64,000 nt of DNA from Halobacillus naozhouensis (lineage in GTDB: Bacteria > Bacillota > Bacilli > Bacillales > Halobacillaceae). The translations under genes and the position numbers were made by a program. Position 1 is the first letter of the stretch. Every line of letters starts with the position of its first letter. This document shows positions 35,819-44,848 of the stretch, in pieces. The stretch spans positions 3,720,001-3,784,000 of the forward strand of contig NZ_CP121671.1 in NCBI RefSeq assembly GCF_029714185.1, read 5' to 3'. The notes under the pieces were generated by a model. The model ran no database searches. It was not told the DNA's origin and was given only the letters and a program-made list of their open reading frames with translations.

Positions 35819-35845
35819 GCCGCTATTCTACTTAGGAATAGCGGC
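35819..35845 (+). terminator. Terminator after the YjiH-like gene
   Basis: GCCGCTATTC and GAATAGCGGC form a ten-base stem followed by TTTCGTT. It also lies just after the stop of the minus-strand DJ-1/PfpI gene. Confidence 0.75.
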
Positions 35846-35850
35846 TTTCG

Positions 35851-36510
35851 TTACTCAATTTTCTTAATAAAAGCTTCAGCTGTAGCGAGACTGGATTGTG
35901 AGTTCTGACCTGTGACTAACTTTCCATCTACCTCAACGTGCTCTTTATAAGACTCCGAAGCCTGAAATTCAGCTCCTTCAGCTATCAACTTATCTTGCAA
36001 TAAAAAAGGCATTTTGTCAGTCAGACCAGCTTTTTCTTCCTCTTTATTTGTAAAACCCGTGATCGTCTTTCCTTTAACAAAAGAGTCTCCGTTCGCATCC
36101 TTCATTCCCACAAAAGCAGCCGGTCCATGACAAATTGCCCCAATCACCTTGTCGTGTTCTATAAAGTGCTGCAAAGCGGATTGAATGACGTTCTGATTCG
36201 GAAAATCGAACATCGTCCCATGTCCGCCCGTGAAGAATATGCCTGCATAATCAGTTAGATCGATGTTTTCGAGTTTATCTGTATTATGAATCGGTTCCAT
36301 GACTCCATCCCAAACTCGGGGCAGCTCATTACTGTAACTGTTTGGATCAATGGGAATCCTCCCGCCTTTAAGGCTCGTACCAGTAACTTCAAAGCCGGCT
36401 TGCTTACATTCCGTCGCAGGCTCCACAAACTCTTGCAGCCACAATCCAGTCTCATCTCCGCCTTCGATGGCGTCGATATTTGTTGCCACAAATAAGATCT
36501 TTTTTTCCAT
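35851..36510 (-). CDS. DJ-1/PfpI family protein (Hsp31-like)
   Basis: A 219-residue class I glutamine-amidotransferase-like protein. The nucleophile elbow is AICHGPAAF and the upstream Gly-rich turn is FFTGGHGTMFDFP. The tail GKLVTGQNSQSSLATAEAFIK is typical of the Hsp31/glyoxalase III-like group, which handle methylglyoxal stress or act as chaperones. AGGGAGG precedes the start. No partner genes. Confidence 0.82.
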   Translation of the reverse strand: MEKKILFVATNIDAIEGGDETGLWLQEFVEPATECKQAGFEVTGTSLKGGRIPIDPNSYSNELPRVWDGVMEPIHNTDKLENIDLTDYAGIFFTGGHGTMFDFPNQNVIQSALQHFIEHDKVIGAICHGPAAFVGMKDANGDSFVKGKTITGFTNKEEEKAGLTDKMPFLLQDKLIAEGAEFQASESYKEHVEVDGKLVTGQNSQSSLATAEAFIKKIE

Positions 36511-36595
36511 AAAAAATACCTCCCTCAGGATCTATATCACTAGTCTTTCACTAGACGACTCATTTCAATCCTAAGAGAGGTACGATTTCTTTTAT

Positions 36596-37609
36596 TTAAT
36601 TAGTTGTATAATCTTTCTTTGCTGACTTATGCCACCATTTCTTTATTAATTGAGCTCTGCCTTCAATAACGGGCTGCGTCAGTGTTTGTATGGATGTGCT
36701 TGATAATAAGAATACAATACTTGCTGCAACAATTGCTAAGCCAGCAAAGTCAATCATGTTGTCAACTTCAAACCAGCCGGCCTCGCGGAAGAACTGAATA
36801 AAGAATCCGTGAAGCAAGTAGACGTATAACGTTCTCCCTCCTAACACGGTAAAACGATACGATTGATTAGGGATCCAAGCAAGAACACCTATCGTCATGA
36901 TTGCGCCTACCACGTAACCGCCAAACCGAATTAAGCCGCCAAATTCCAGGCCTCCAAGTTCACTGTACGATTTTGAACCTAACAGCCAGCCTGAGTCAAA
37001 CTGAGGGAAAATGGCAATTAACCCAACAAGCGCTGTCATAAAGAGAAGCGTGGCTTCACGTACTTGAGGGGTTCGCCATTTCTTGACGTGGTCTTTCGTT
37101 AACCAATAGCCAGCCAGGAAGAATGGAAAGAAAACAAATGTTCTGGAAAGACTGAACATATGGCCGATATCATTAAAGTACCCTACGACTATTCCTAATC
37201 CTACCGAAACAAACAGTCCCATCAGAGCAGGAACTTTTTTAAACCAATAAAGCATAATGTGCCAGCAGAACAAACTGAATAAGAACCACAGCGACCAGTG
37301 TGGATAAAATGGTCCATTCAGCCAGCCATCCTTTCCTATAAAGAAAAAGTAGCCTGAGTATGCAAGCTGAAAAATCATATACGGCAAGATCAATTTTTTC
37401 GCTAAATTAACAATATAGTCTTTATGCCCTGATCCTTTTGCAAAAAAACCAGCCAAAAAGATAAACGCAGGCATATGAAACGTATAAATCCACATATATA
37501 TGGTGTACATCGTATGTGAACCATCCGTAAACGGTTGAATAAGATGACCGAATACAACGAGGAAAATCAATAAAATTTTTGCATTATCAAAAGTTGCATC
37601 CCTCTTCAT
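36596..37609 (-). CDS. Acyltransferase 3 family membrane protein
   Basis: A 337-residue protein with about ten helices, matching the acyltransferase-3 family (fucose 4-O-acetylase-like). The opening MKRDATFDNAKILLIFLVVFGHLIQPF has the conserved His, and TFHMPAFIFLAGFFAKG carries the second motif. It probably O-acetylates a cell-surface sugar. It stands alone on the minus strand, 85 bp from the DJ-1 gene. Confidence 0.82.
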   Translation of the reverse strand: MKRDATFDNAKILLIFLVVFGHLIQPFTDGSHTMYTIYMWIYTFHMPAFIFLAGFFAKGSGHKDYIVNLAKKLILPYMIFQLAYSGYFFFIGKDGWLNGPFYPHWSLWFLFSLFCWHIMLYWFKKVPALMGLFVSVGLGIVVGYFNDIGHMFSLSRTFVFFPFFLAGYWLTKDHVKKWRTPQVREATLLFMTALVGLIAIFPQFDSGWLLGSKSYSELGGLEFGGLIRFGGYVVGAIMTIGVLAWIPNQSYRFTVLGGRTLYVYLLHGFFIQFFREAGWFEVDNMIDFAGLAIVAASIVFLLSSTSIQTLTQPVIEGRAQLIKKWWHKSAKKDYTTN

Positions 37610-37798
37610 AGTCCTTCACCCTCTTTAATTCTGTGGTTGGTATTTAGATCAATTTCCTGAATGTAAAAAAGATATCTATACCCTTTTTACCACAATATAT
37701 ATAGGTTGAAGTTGAATTTTATTGCTTTTTAAATAAACTGTAATCGTAATGTCAAAAATGTAACCACATCATTAAATTGTAAAAGAAAATCAAAGAAG

Positions 37799-37831
37799 AA
37801 AAAAGCCAGTAAACTGAAGTTACAGGCTCTT
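37799..37831 (-). terminator. Terminator after ampS
   Basis: On the minus strand an AGCCTGTAA / TTTACTGGCT stem with minor mismatches is followed by TTTTTT. Confidence 0.65.
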
Positions 37832-37843
37832 CTCCTAGATTAG

Positions 37844-39085
37844 TTATTCCAAATCAATAGCCCATGAACCCTTTCGAAATACAGGTTCATAACTACCATC
37901 TTTTGTCTCGCCATCAATGTCAGTCTCAGTAGAGCCCATCATGAAATCTTCGTGAACGAGGCTGTCGTTAACCCCATGCTTTTCCATCTCCTCCTTAGAC
38001 ATCGATGGGCCACTTTCAATATTAGTCGGATACGCTTTTCCTAATGCCAGGTGACAGGAGGCATTTTCATCGTATAACGTATTAAAGAAAATATGCCCAG
38101 ACTTGGAAATCGGTGATTCCTCAGGGACGAGAGCTACCTCACCTAAACGCTTAGCCCCCTCATCGGATTCCAATAAGTGTTTCAGTGTTTCTTCTCCAGA
38201 CTCTGCTGAATAATCGACGACTTTCCCATCTTTAAAGGTCAGTGAAAAGTTCTCGATCAAGTTTCCTCCATAACTGAGCGGTTTCGTACTGCTGACTTTG
38301 CCTTGTATTCCATATTTGTGCGGCATCGTAAACACTTCTTCTGTCGGCATGTTCGGATTAAATTCCACACCCTTTTCAGAAGTAGCCGAACCCCCATGCC
38401 AAATATGGTTTTCTGGTAATTCCACGCACAAATCTGTACCAGGTGCTTTATAATGAAGCTTCTTATACTGCTTCTTATTTAAATACTCCCTTGCCTGACG
38501 CAGTCGTTCATTGTGATCCTCCCAAGCTTGAATTGGATCATCTTGATCTACCCGTGTTATTTTGAAAATTTGCTCCCAAAGCTTACTTTGAGCAGCTTCC
38601 GCTGACAGACCCGGGAAGACTTTTTCTGCCCAAGCAGCCTGAGCATAAGCGATAATGGACCATGTGGTTTTATCATTCATAATGTAGTCACGATATTCAG
38701 TTAGCGCTTCCGCACTCGCCTTATTCGCTTTGGCAATTCGTTCAGAATCGACTCCTTTGAGAAGGTCAGGATTAGGTCCGTACACCGTCAATAGGGAATA
38801 CCCATCCTTTACCATCTCCTCAAGCCCCTCCGCCTTCCATTTAGGGAAAGTCTCGAGTACCTTCATCGGGGCGTTCTTCATTTTCATATAACTCAGTAAC
38901 TCATCACTCCACTCAATGTGGACGTTTTTCGCACCTCTCCCGTAAGCCTTAGCAGAAATAATTCGGACAAGGTCAGCAGCTTCTATTGGAGCATTTATGA
39001 TCAGTCCCTGACCGCTCTGCAAGTTAACACCTTTTTTTAATGCTAGCTCTGCGTACTTCTCAAGCCTTTTCTGATGTGTAGTCAA
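37844..39085 (-). CDS. ampS: M29 family leucyl aminopeptidase AmpS
   Basis: A 413-residue cytoplasmic metallo-aminopeptidase of family M29. Metal-ligand motifs in the C-terminal half include GEVALVPEESPISKSGHIFFNTLYDENASCHLALG and VHEDFMMGSTETDIDG. The N-terminal domain (LQSGQGLIINAPIEAADLVRIIS) is typical. Length is normal. It is monocistronic, with a terminator after it. Confidence 0.9.
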   Translation of the reverse strand: MTTHQKRLEKYAELALKKGVNLQSGQGLIINAPIEAADLVRIISAKAYGRGAKNVHIEWSDELLSYMKMKNAPMKVLETFPKWKAEGLEEMVKDGYSLLTVYGPNPDLLKGVDSERIAKANKASAEALTEYRDYIMNDKTTWSIIAYAQAAWAEKVFPGLSAEAAQSKLWEQIFKITRVDQDDPIQAWEDHNERLRQAREYLNKKQYKKLHYKAPGTDLCVELPENHIWHGGSATSEKGVEFNPNMPTEEVFTMPHKYGIQGKVSSTKPLSYGGNLIENFSLTFKDGKVVDYSAESGEETLKHLLESDEGAKRLGEVALVPEESPISKSGHIFFNTLYDENASCHLALGKAYPTNIESGPSMSKEEMEKHGVNDSLVHEDFMMGSTETDIDGETKDGSYEPVFRKGSWAIDLE

Positions 39086-39298
39086 ATGAATACCTCCAAC
39101 TATTAAATGATCTATTCGTATTATTTCATAACTTTGGAAAAAATCCCACTAGATTGGGTGAATGCATGAAGGTATGAAGCAGTCTCTTGTGAATAAACCA
39201 CAGGGATTCTGCCAAAGTGTCTCATTATTCTACCCAAAACTTCTTGAATCTTACGCATTTGAAGACGTTAGCTTTATCGAATACAAGGTCATTACTTG

Positions 39299-39340
39299 CC
39301 CATAAAAAAATCGCCGGAAGCCTTCACTTCCCGCGATTTT
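39299..39340 (-). terminator. Terminator of the riboflavin operon
   Basis: On the minus strand AAAATCGC...GGGAAG pairs with CTTCC...GCGATTTT and is followed by T residues, right after ribH. Confidence 0.8.
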
Positions 39341-39343
39341 GTC

Positions 39344-39841
39344 TTATGCTTCAAATTGTCGATTAAGATTAGCCATTTCAATAGCACCGGTTGCCGCTTC
39401 CCAACCTTTGTTGCCAGCCTTCGTTCCTGCCCGCTCAATGGCCTGCTCAATGGTGTCTGTTGTAATGACGCCGAAGATAACAGGGACCCCGCTTTGTACG
39501 CTAGCCTGTGAAACACCCTTGGCAGCTTCTCCGCAAACATAATCAAAGTGCGGCGTCGAGCCGCGGATTACGGCACCAAGTGTAATAACAGCATCGTATT
39601 TTCCTGAGTTCGCCATCTTTCCCGCCACCATTGGAATTTCGAAAGCTCCCGGTACCCAAGCAGCTTCCACGTCATCAGTGTTTACGCCATGGCGCTTCAG
39701 TCCATCAAGTGCGCCATCGTATAGGCGTCCTGTAATGAAATCGTTAAACCTTCCTACAACAATTCCAATTTTTAAGCCACTTCCTACAAGGTTTCCTTCT
39801 AATGTTTTAACCATCCTACTCTCTCCTTTAGCTACTGCCAT
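39344..39841 (-). CDS. ribH: 6,7-dimethyl-8-ribityllumazine synthase
   Basis: A 165-residue lumazine synthase, which joins the butanone phosphate made by RibBA with the pyrimidine made by RibD. Seen are VGRFNDFITGRLYDGALDGL, WVPGAFEIPMVAGKMA, the phosphate-site motif GAVIRGSTPHFDYV and the C-terminal GNKGWEAATGAIEMANL. It may assemble into an icosahedral 60-mer shell with riboflavin synthase inside, as in B. subtilis. It could start at an internal ATG (MVKTLEGNL, 39814); the annotated start keeps a longer N terminus. Confidence 0.93.
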   Translation of the reverse strand: MAVAKGESRMVKTLEGNLVGSGLKIGIVVGRFNDFITGRLYDGALDGLKRHGVNTDDVEAAWVPGAFEIPMVAGKMANSGKYDAVITLGAVIRGSTPHFDYVCGEAAKGVSQASVQSGVPVIFGVITTDTIEQAIERAGTKAGNKGWEAATGAIEMANLNRQFEA

Positions 39842-39880
39842 TTGTAAAAATTCTTACTTAATGCGTCAAATTATTTTCCG

Positions 39881-41074
39881 CTAATAATGGAATAAGTGCC
39901 CCATTTTCGATTGTTTGGTCTTTAAGTAAAGTTCGTTCTCTTTTCTTGAATCCATTTGAATAGGGACTCGTTCTACGACTTCCAACCCATAGCCGCCAAG
40001 ACCGGAAATCTTCTTCGGATTATTGGTTAACAGCTTCAGTTTAGAAATTCCGAGGTCCCGTAAGATCTGTGCTCCTACACCATAATCACGCAAGTCCGGA
40101 CCAAATCCGAGTTTTTCATTCGCTTCAACGGTATCCAATCCTTCTTCCTGAAGCTTGTAGGCATACAACTTATTCAATAAGCCGATCCCTCTGCCTTCCT
40201 GTCTCATATAAAGCAGAACCCCGCTCCCGTTTTCAGAGATTTGGCGAAGAGCGTTGTGAAGCTGTGGTCCGCAATCACAGCGATAAGAACCGAAGACGTC
40301 ACCTGTTAAACATTCGGAGTGTACACGTACTAGTGTCGGCTCGTTAGGATCTATTTCCCCTTTAATGAGGGCAATATGATCTTTATAATCAATATCATTT
40401 GTATAAGCAACAGCCCGGAAATCACCATATTCGGTTGGCAGCTGGACCTCGACTTCGTGGATAACATGGTCTTCTACTCGATAACGATACTGAATTAAAT
40501 CTGCAATCGTAACCATCGGAATATTAAACTCATCAGCCATTTTACGAAGATCAGGTACTCTTGCCATTGTGCCGTCTTCTTTAATAATTTCGCAAATGAC
40601 CCCGGCTGGTCTGGCTCCAGCCAGCTCAGCTAAATCTACTGCCGCCTCTGTATGACCAGCTCGTCGCAATACACCGCCTTCTTTCGCAATTAACGGAAAA
40701 ATATGACCTGGCCTTTGGAAATCATCGGCTTTGCTTAATGGGTTAAGCATTTCACGAATCGTCAGTGCCCGCTCATCTGCGGAGATGCCAGTCGTCGTAT
40801 GCTTATGATCAATGCTCACTGTAAAGGCAGTCTTATTGGGATCAGTGCTGTCATCTACCATAGGGTCCAGCTCAAGCTGATCAGCTAATTGACTTGTAAC
40901 AGGTGCACAGACAAGCCCTTTGCCATGAGTAATCATAAAATTGATCATTTCAGGCGTTGCATATTCAGCTAATCCTATTAGGTCGCCTTCATTTTCCCGG
41001 TCCTCATCATCACAGACGATGACCATTTTTCCCTGCTTTAATTCTGAAATTGCCCGTTCAATTGAATCAAACAT
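39881..41074 (-). CDS. ribBA: Bifunctional 3,4-dihydroxy-2-butanone 4-phosphate synthase / GTP cyclohydrolase II
   Basis: A 397-residue fusion. The N-terminal RibB domain contains VCDDEDRENEGDLIG and RRAGHTEAAVDLAELAG. The C-terminal RibA domain has the zinc site SECLTGDVFGSYRCDCGPQL and RQEGRGIGLLNKLYAYKLQE. It provides both branches of riboflavin synthesis. I chose ATG 41074 after GAGGGTGGG; the frame is open further upstream and overlaps ribE, suggesting coupled translation. Confidence 0.95.
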   Translation of the reverse strand: MFDSIERAISELKQGKMVIVCDDEDRENEGDLIGLAEYATPEMINFMITHGKGLVCAPVTSQLADQLELDPMVDDSTDPNKTAFTVSIDHKHTTTGISADERALTIREMLNPLSKADDFQRPGHIFPLIAKEGGVLRRAGHTEAAVDLAELAGARPAGVICEIIKEDGTMARVPDLRKMADEFNIPMVTIADLIQYRYRVEDHVIHEVEVQLPTEYGDFRAVAYTNDIDYKDHIALIKGEIDPNEPTLVRVHSECLTGDVFGSYRCDCGPQLHNALRQISENGSGVLLYMRQEGRGIGLLNKLYAYKLQEEGLDTVEANEKLGFGPDLRDYGVGAQILRDLGISKLKLLTNNPKKISGLGGYGLEVVERVPIQMDSRKENELYLKTKQSKMGHLFHY

Positions 41075-41090
41075 CTTCCCACCCTCTTCT

Positions 41091-41738
41091 TTATGCGAAT
41101 CCATTCTCACTTAAGAAATCTTTCGATAGCTTTGACTTACTGCTCTCAGGCTCTTTTCCTAAAAAGTGAGCCACGTATTTACCAATCATGTCACATTCAA
41201 TATTTACCTGATCACCAGGTTCCTTATTACCAAGTACCGTATGTTCCATCGTGTGCGGGATAAGTGAGATCGTGACACGGTTCTCCTTTACCCCAAACAC
41301 TGTTAAGCTGGTACCGTCAACTGTAATCGAACCTTTATAGACAAAGTAATGAATGAGTCCATCCGGGAGTTCGATCTCATAATAAACGGCATTTGATTCT
41401 GATCTCTTTGTCACAATCTCACCCGTGCCATCGATATGCCCTGAGACTAAGTGACCCCCAAAGCGGCCACCAGCAGCCATCGCCCGTTCGAGGTTAACCG
41501 AACTGCCTTGCTTCAGCTGGTGCAAGTTCGTTGCTCGAAATGTTTCGGGCATCACATCAAATTCCACACTTTGATCAGAATAACTTGTCACCGTGAGGCA
41601 GACGCCGTTGATCGAAATACTGTCGCCTAAATGAATGTCATCTAAAATTTCATTCACTTCAATGCTTAACTCAAGCGCCTCTGTTTTACTTCTAATAGTT
41701 TTGACCGCACCCATTTCTTCTACAATCCCTGTAAACAT
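41091..41738 (-). CDS. ribE: Riboflavin synthase alpha subunit
   Basis: A 215-residue protein made of two tandem lumazine-binding domains. The first begins MFTGIVEEMGAVKTI, with SISINGVCLTVTSY; the second contains GTGEIVTKRSESN and SITVDGTSLTVFGV. It dismutates two lumazines to riboflavin. Its start overlaps the ribD stop by one base. Confidence 0.94.
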   Translation of the reverse strand: MFTGIVEEMGAVKTIRSKTEALELSIEVNEILDDIHLGDSISINGVCLTVTSYSDQSVEFDVMPETFRATNLHQLKQGSSVNLERAMAAGGRFGGHLVSGHIDGTGEIVTKRSESNAVYYEIELPDGLIHYFVYKGSITVDGTSLTVFGVKENRVTISLIPHTMEHTVLGNKEPGDQVNIECDMIGKYVAHFLGKEPESSKSKLSKDFLSENGFA

Positions 41739-42835
41739 TATGAGTCCTCCTCTCTCACTGAAACAACTTTGATATCCACCCCAAGCTGTTCAGAGCTAAG
41801 AAATTTAAAAGCATCCAGTTGTGCCAGACTACTGATTCCTTCACCAGCCACAGGTGTCAGTGCCTGTCTGCCGCCAATTAATTTAGGCGCGATGTATGTG
41901 ATCGTTTCATTCACTTTCCCGGCTCGAACAAAAGCATCTGCAATCGTTCCGCCGCCCTCAATCAGCAATGAGGTAAGTTTTTGTTCACCTAAATAATCTA
42001 AAACAGCTTCTACTTGAACGTTTTCCGTTTCCAATTTGATCACCTTAACGTGGGGAAAGTCCTGAAAATGAGTCACTTCATCACCTTCGACGGAGTCCCC
42101 TGTAAAGATCCAGGTCGGAGCTTCTCTATCTTGAATCACTTGGGAGTCAGAAGGAGTTCGTAAATGGGTATCAAGAACAACCCGAACCGGGTTGTTGCCG
42201 CCTCCCGCTATTCGAGTCGTCAGCTTAGGATTATCCATTAGAACCGTATTAATGCCCACTAAGATTGCAGCAGAGCGATGACGATAGGAGTGACCGTCCT
42301 GCCTTGCTGTCTCACCCGTAATCCATTGACTTTCACCCGTTGTAGTAGCAATTTTGCCATCTAAGCTCATCGCTGATTTCAAACGAACATAGGGCTGCTT
42401 TGTTTTTATAAAATGAAAGAAAGCACGATTGAGCTCATCTGCTTCATCTATTAAGACCTCTGTTTCTACCGTAAGTCCGGCCTTTTCCATCATCTTGATC
42501 CCTCGACCGCTAACTTTAGGATTAGGATCGTGAGAAGCGATAATCACACGTTTAATTCCGGCATCAATCACGGCCTGGGCACAGGGCGGTGTTTGGCCGA
42601 AGTGACTGCAAGGCTCAAGTGTCACAAAAATTTCGGCTCCCTGCGCTTTTTCACCAGCCATTCTGAGTGCATGAACTTCAGCGTGGGGCTCCCCGGGTTT
42701 GACGTGGACCCCCAGACCAACAACTTGATTATTCTTTACAACCACTGCTGCGACCGAAGGATTTGGACTCGTTTGTCCTACTGTTTCTTTAGCCATTTGA
42801 ATAGCCATGCTCATGTATCGTTCGTCGCGCTGCAT
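41738..42835 (-). CDS. ribD: Bifunctional pyrimidine deaminase/reductase
   Basis: A 365-residue fusion: an N-terminal cytidine-deaminase-like zinc domain with HAEVHAL and EPCSHFGQTPPCAQAV, and a C-terminal reductase beginning PYVRLKSAMSLDGKIATTTGESQWITG. It carries out the second and third steps of riboflavin synthesis. ATG 42835 follows GGGAGGTGAAG; the upstream GTG at 42844 lies in the ribosome site. It is first in the operon, behind an FMN riboswitch. Confidence 0.94.
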   Translation of the reverse strand: MQRDERYMSMAIQMAKETVGQTSPNPSVAAVVVKNNQVVGLGVHVKPGEPHAEVHALRMAGEKAQGAEIFVTLEPCSHFGQTPPCAQAVIDAGIKRVIIASHDPNPKVSGRGIKMMEKAGLTVETEVLIDEADELNRAFFHFIKTKQPYVRLKSAMSLDGKIATTTGESQWITGETARQDGHSYRHRSAAILVGINTVLMDNPKLTTRIAGGGNNPVRVVLDTHLRTPSDSQVIQDREAPTWIFTGDSVEGDEVTHFQDFPHVKVIKLETENVQVEAVLDYLGEQKLTSLLIEGGGTIADAFVRAGKVNETITYIAPKLIGGRQALTPVAGEGISSLAQLDAFKFLSSEQLGVDIKVVSVREEDS

Positions 42836-42862
42836 CTTCTTCACCTCCCAATAGTTTAATTA

Positions 42863-42902
42863 GAAAAAGCCCTGAAGAAGACGAACTTCTCCAGGGCTTT
42901 GC
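42863..42902 (-). terminator. Riboswitch-controlled leader terminator before ribD
   Basis: On the minus strand AAAGCCCTG and CAGGGCTTT form a stem with extra paired bases near the loop, followed by TTTCT. It lies between the FMN aptamer and ribD and is the likely expression platform. Confidence 0.75.
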
Positions 42903-42974
42903 TGTATTGAAAATTAAGTATAGCGAATAGAAGGTACAACTACAGAATGTTTGCACCTTGTTTTGCACGCTCGC

Positions 42975-43121
42975 TCCTTCTCCCATCCAGACTTTAACTG
43001 TCGGCTTTGGAATATGCACCAAATCAGGGGGAAGAAAGAAATAAGACTCCTTCCCCGTCGCGGGCTCTGAACACAGATGGTTCATCACCGCCGGCCGGGA
43101 TTTTCACCCTGCCCCGAAGGA
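42975..43121 (-). ncRNA. FMN riboswitch (RFN element)
   Basis: On the minus strand the conserved RFN segments appear in order: TCCTTCGGGGCAGGGTGAAA, CCGGCGGTGATG, AGCCCGCGA, TGATTTGGTG, CCAAAGCCGACAGTTAAAGT and CTGGATGGGAGAAGGA. The first and last bases pair as the P1 stem. FMN binding should favour the downstream terminator and shut off ribD-E-BA-H. Confidence 0.95.
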
Positions 43122-43226
43122 TTGTTTATTCAGTTGTCTTATACTAAATATAAATGAAACTCGATAAATTCGCAATTAGTTAGCACTATTTATGAGTTGG
43201 TGCGGTTCTTTTTGGATTAATTCTGA

Positions 43227-43266
43227 TTGTTGATGACGAATTTGGTCAACAATTCGTCATCAACAA
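43227..43266. repeat. Orphan inverted repeat with 16-base perfect arms
   Basis: TTGTTGATGACGAATT and its exact complement flank an eight-base loop. There is no T run on either side and no gene directly adjacent, so it is not an obvious terminator. Confidence 0.75.
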
Positions 43267-43622
43267 CAAAGCTTAGAAGTAATCGGTTTAGGATGTCGTC
43301 GAGTTTTGTTTTTGCACGGTTTTGACCATCTCAATCTCATTCGTATTTAACATAAATATCCAGTTAAAAGAGATAATTTCCTCCACAATCTGACCCCTTT
43401 CATAAAGAGAGAGCGCAAGTCTTATTCCAGATTTGCGCCCGTTCGTATTCTTTAATGTTATTATGCAATTACTGTTGCTCATCATTCGCCAAGTAGATCA
43501 TTTCAAGCTTTTTCTTTTCCTCATATGATCGAGTAATCAAATTTTCCATTTCCTCCACACTTTTTCTGCTGCCATTCTTAAAAATCCTGAAGTGAATAAC
43601 ATAACAAGGTGGGTTAAACGTT

Positions 43623-43657
43623 AAAAGCCAGTACCTTGTAAAAGGCCTGGCTTTTTT
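43623..43657. terminator. Hairpin downstream of the VTT-domain gene
   Basis: AAAAGCCAG and CTGGCTTTT form a nine-base stem, with a T run on the plus strand and a shorter one on the minus strand. Position suggests it ends the minus-strand cluster. Confidence 0.6.
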
Positions 43658-43685
43658 GCTAAATCCACATCTCCTACAGTCTCGC

Positions 43686-44816
43686 TCAATCTTTTAAATT
43701 TAGAAAACGCGGTTTAAGTAAATACCCGATAATCACCAAGGCTATTGAAATCGTGAAAAGCAAAAATAAGAATTTCACAACGTCTGTAGCTGTTTCGCCA
43801 AGATATGAATATAGCAAAGTTGCGGGGAGCTGACCGAGACCGGTCGCCCAAAAAAAGTTCCAAAACGTAATTGGGGTGACGCCTGCCGCATAGCTGACTA
43901 AATCAAATGATATGATCGGTACAAGGCGTGCAATAAGAACCGAGTACGACCCATACTTTTGAAAAAATTGGTCCCACCAGGCAAGAGCTTTACCGCTGAC
44001 AAACCGTTGAACCACTGGTCGACCTAGCCATTTTGCAAGGTAAAAACAGAGAATCGCACCGGCCATGGCACTCCCCCACGACAACAAAGCCCCCCCCAGC
44101 CACCCGAATACTAATCCGTTCGCAAAAGTAATTACGAAGGCCGGAAGCGGCGCGATGACCGATTGAAACACCATTAACCAACCGGAAACGATCGGGGCAA
44201 GCGGCCCAAATGACAGCAAGTACGCCCGAAAGGCCGATACATCCGCTTGTTGCATGACTACAATAGCATCGTTAACAGCTCGTTGAAAATCCCGGTGACC
44301 AAGATAAAAGAAAACAAATAAGGCGACTGTTCCGCTGAAAATGCCAATCCCGATTTTCTGACTGGTGGGTAATTCCTTTCGATTGCCAAAAACCTGCAGT
44401 CCCCGTGAAAAAAACAATGAAGTAATGCCAAGCACAAACCAGGCGACCAGCAGCATGTTCATTTGCGATATGGTTAGTACGTCATTCAAAAACCACGCCT
44501 TGCTGGTTATATAGGCCGGCATAAAAAGATAACTTCCATTGATCAAAGTGACAATTACCGGCACAACGCTGAAACAGATAACGGCAAGAAAGGGTTTCCC
44601 TTTCCTTAAAAAGAAAGGGAGTCCCCCCTCTGTGATTAAAAATACGATACACAGCCATAACGCTAAACCCATAAGTACGGTAACCACATAAGCACTATCA
44701 AAGCGCATGTCGATCCATTGAACTTGAATCAATAATAACCCGACACTCAGTCCAGCCAAATAAAAGCTAAACAACTGTCCCAAAAAAAGACCACACGTTT
44801 GGACAACCAATTTCAT
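43686..44816 (-). CDS. VTT-domain (TVP38/DedA-like) membrane protein with extra N-terminal helices
   Basis: A 376-residue polytopic protein. The C-terminal 200 residues are a VTT (SNARE-associated/DedA-like) domain, with APLPAFVITFANGLVFGWLGGALLSW and the Arg-containing VLIARLVPIISFDLVSYAAG. The N-terminal 160 residues add about five helices absent from ordinary TVP38 proteins. VTT proteins are linked to lipid scrambling or undecaprenyl-phosphate recycling; the role here is unknown. It is 32 bp downstream of a Cys-rich lipoprotein gene, so the two are probably one unit. Confidence 0.72.
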   Translation of the reverse strand: MKLVVQTCGLFLGQLFSFYLAGLSVGLLLIQVQWIDMRFDSAYVVTVLMGLALWLCIVFLITEGGLPFFLRKGKPFLAVICFSVVPVIVTLINGSYLFMPAYITSKAWFLNDVLTISQMNMLLVAWFVLGITSLFFSRGLQVFGNRKELPTSQKIGIGIFSGTVALFVFFYLGHRDFQRAVNDAIVVMQQADVSAFRAYLLSFGPLAPIVSGWLMVFQSVIAPLPAFVITFANGLVFGWLGGALLSWGSAMAGAILCFYLAKWLGRPVVQRFVSGKALAWWDQFFQKYGSYSVLIARLVPIISFDLVSYAAGVTPITFWNFFWATGLGQLPATLLYSYLGETATDVVKFLFLLFTISIALVIIGYLLKPRFLNLKD

Positions 44817-44848
44817 TATAACCCCCCCTAATGATGCACCACCTATAT

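Larger units (their letters stand above)
43124..43685. other. Gene-poor interval between the rib operon and the accessory region
   Basis: No convincing gene is seen. It holds the orphan 40-bp inverted repeat (43227–43266), a hairpin near 43623–43657, a 65-residue minus-strand reading frame without a ribosome site (43288–43485) and a short frame ending about 43471 that reads MENLITRSYEEKKKLEMIYL, faintly like a truncated Spo0E-type peptide. I do not call either as a gene. Confidence 0.5.

Noticed and set aside
39344..39841. RibH (lumazine synthase) as a partner shell of the encapsulin system
   Set aside because: Lumazine synthase can form capsids, but here it is in a standard riboflavin operon with its own riboswitch and terminator, far from the encapsulin cluster.
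43288..43485. 65-residue minus-strand frame MMSNSNCIITLKNTNG
   Set aside because: No ribosome site, no recognisable family, and it lies in a gene-poor interval.
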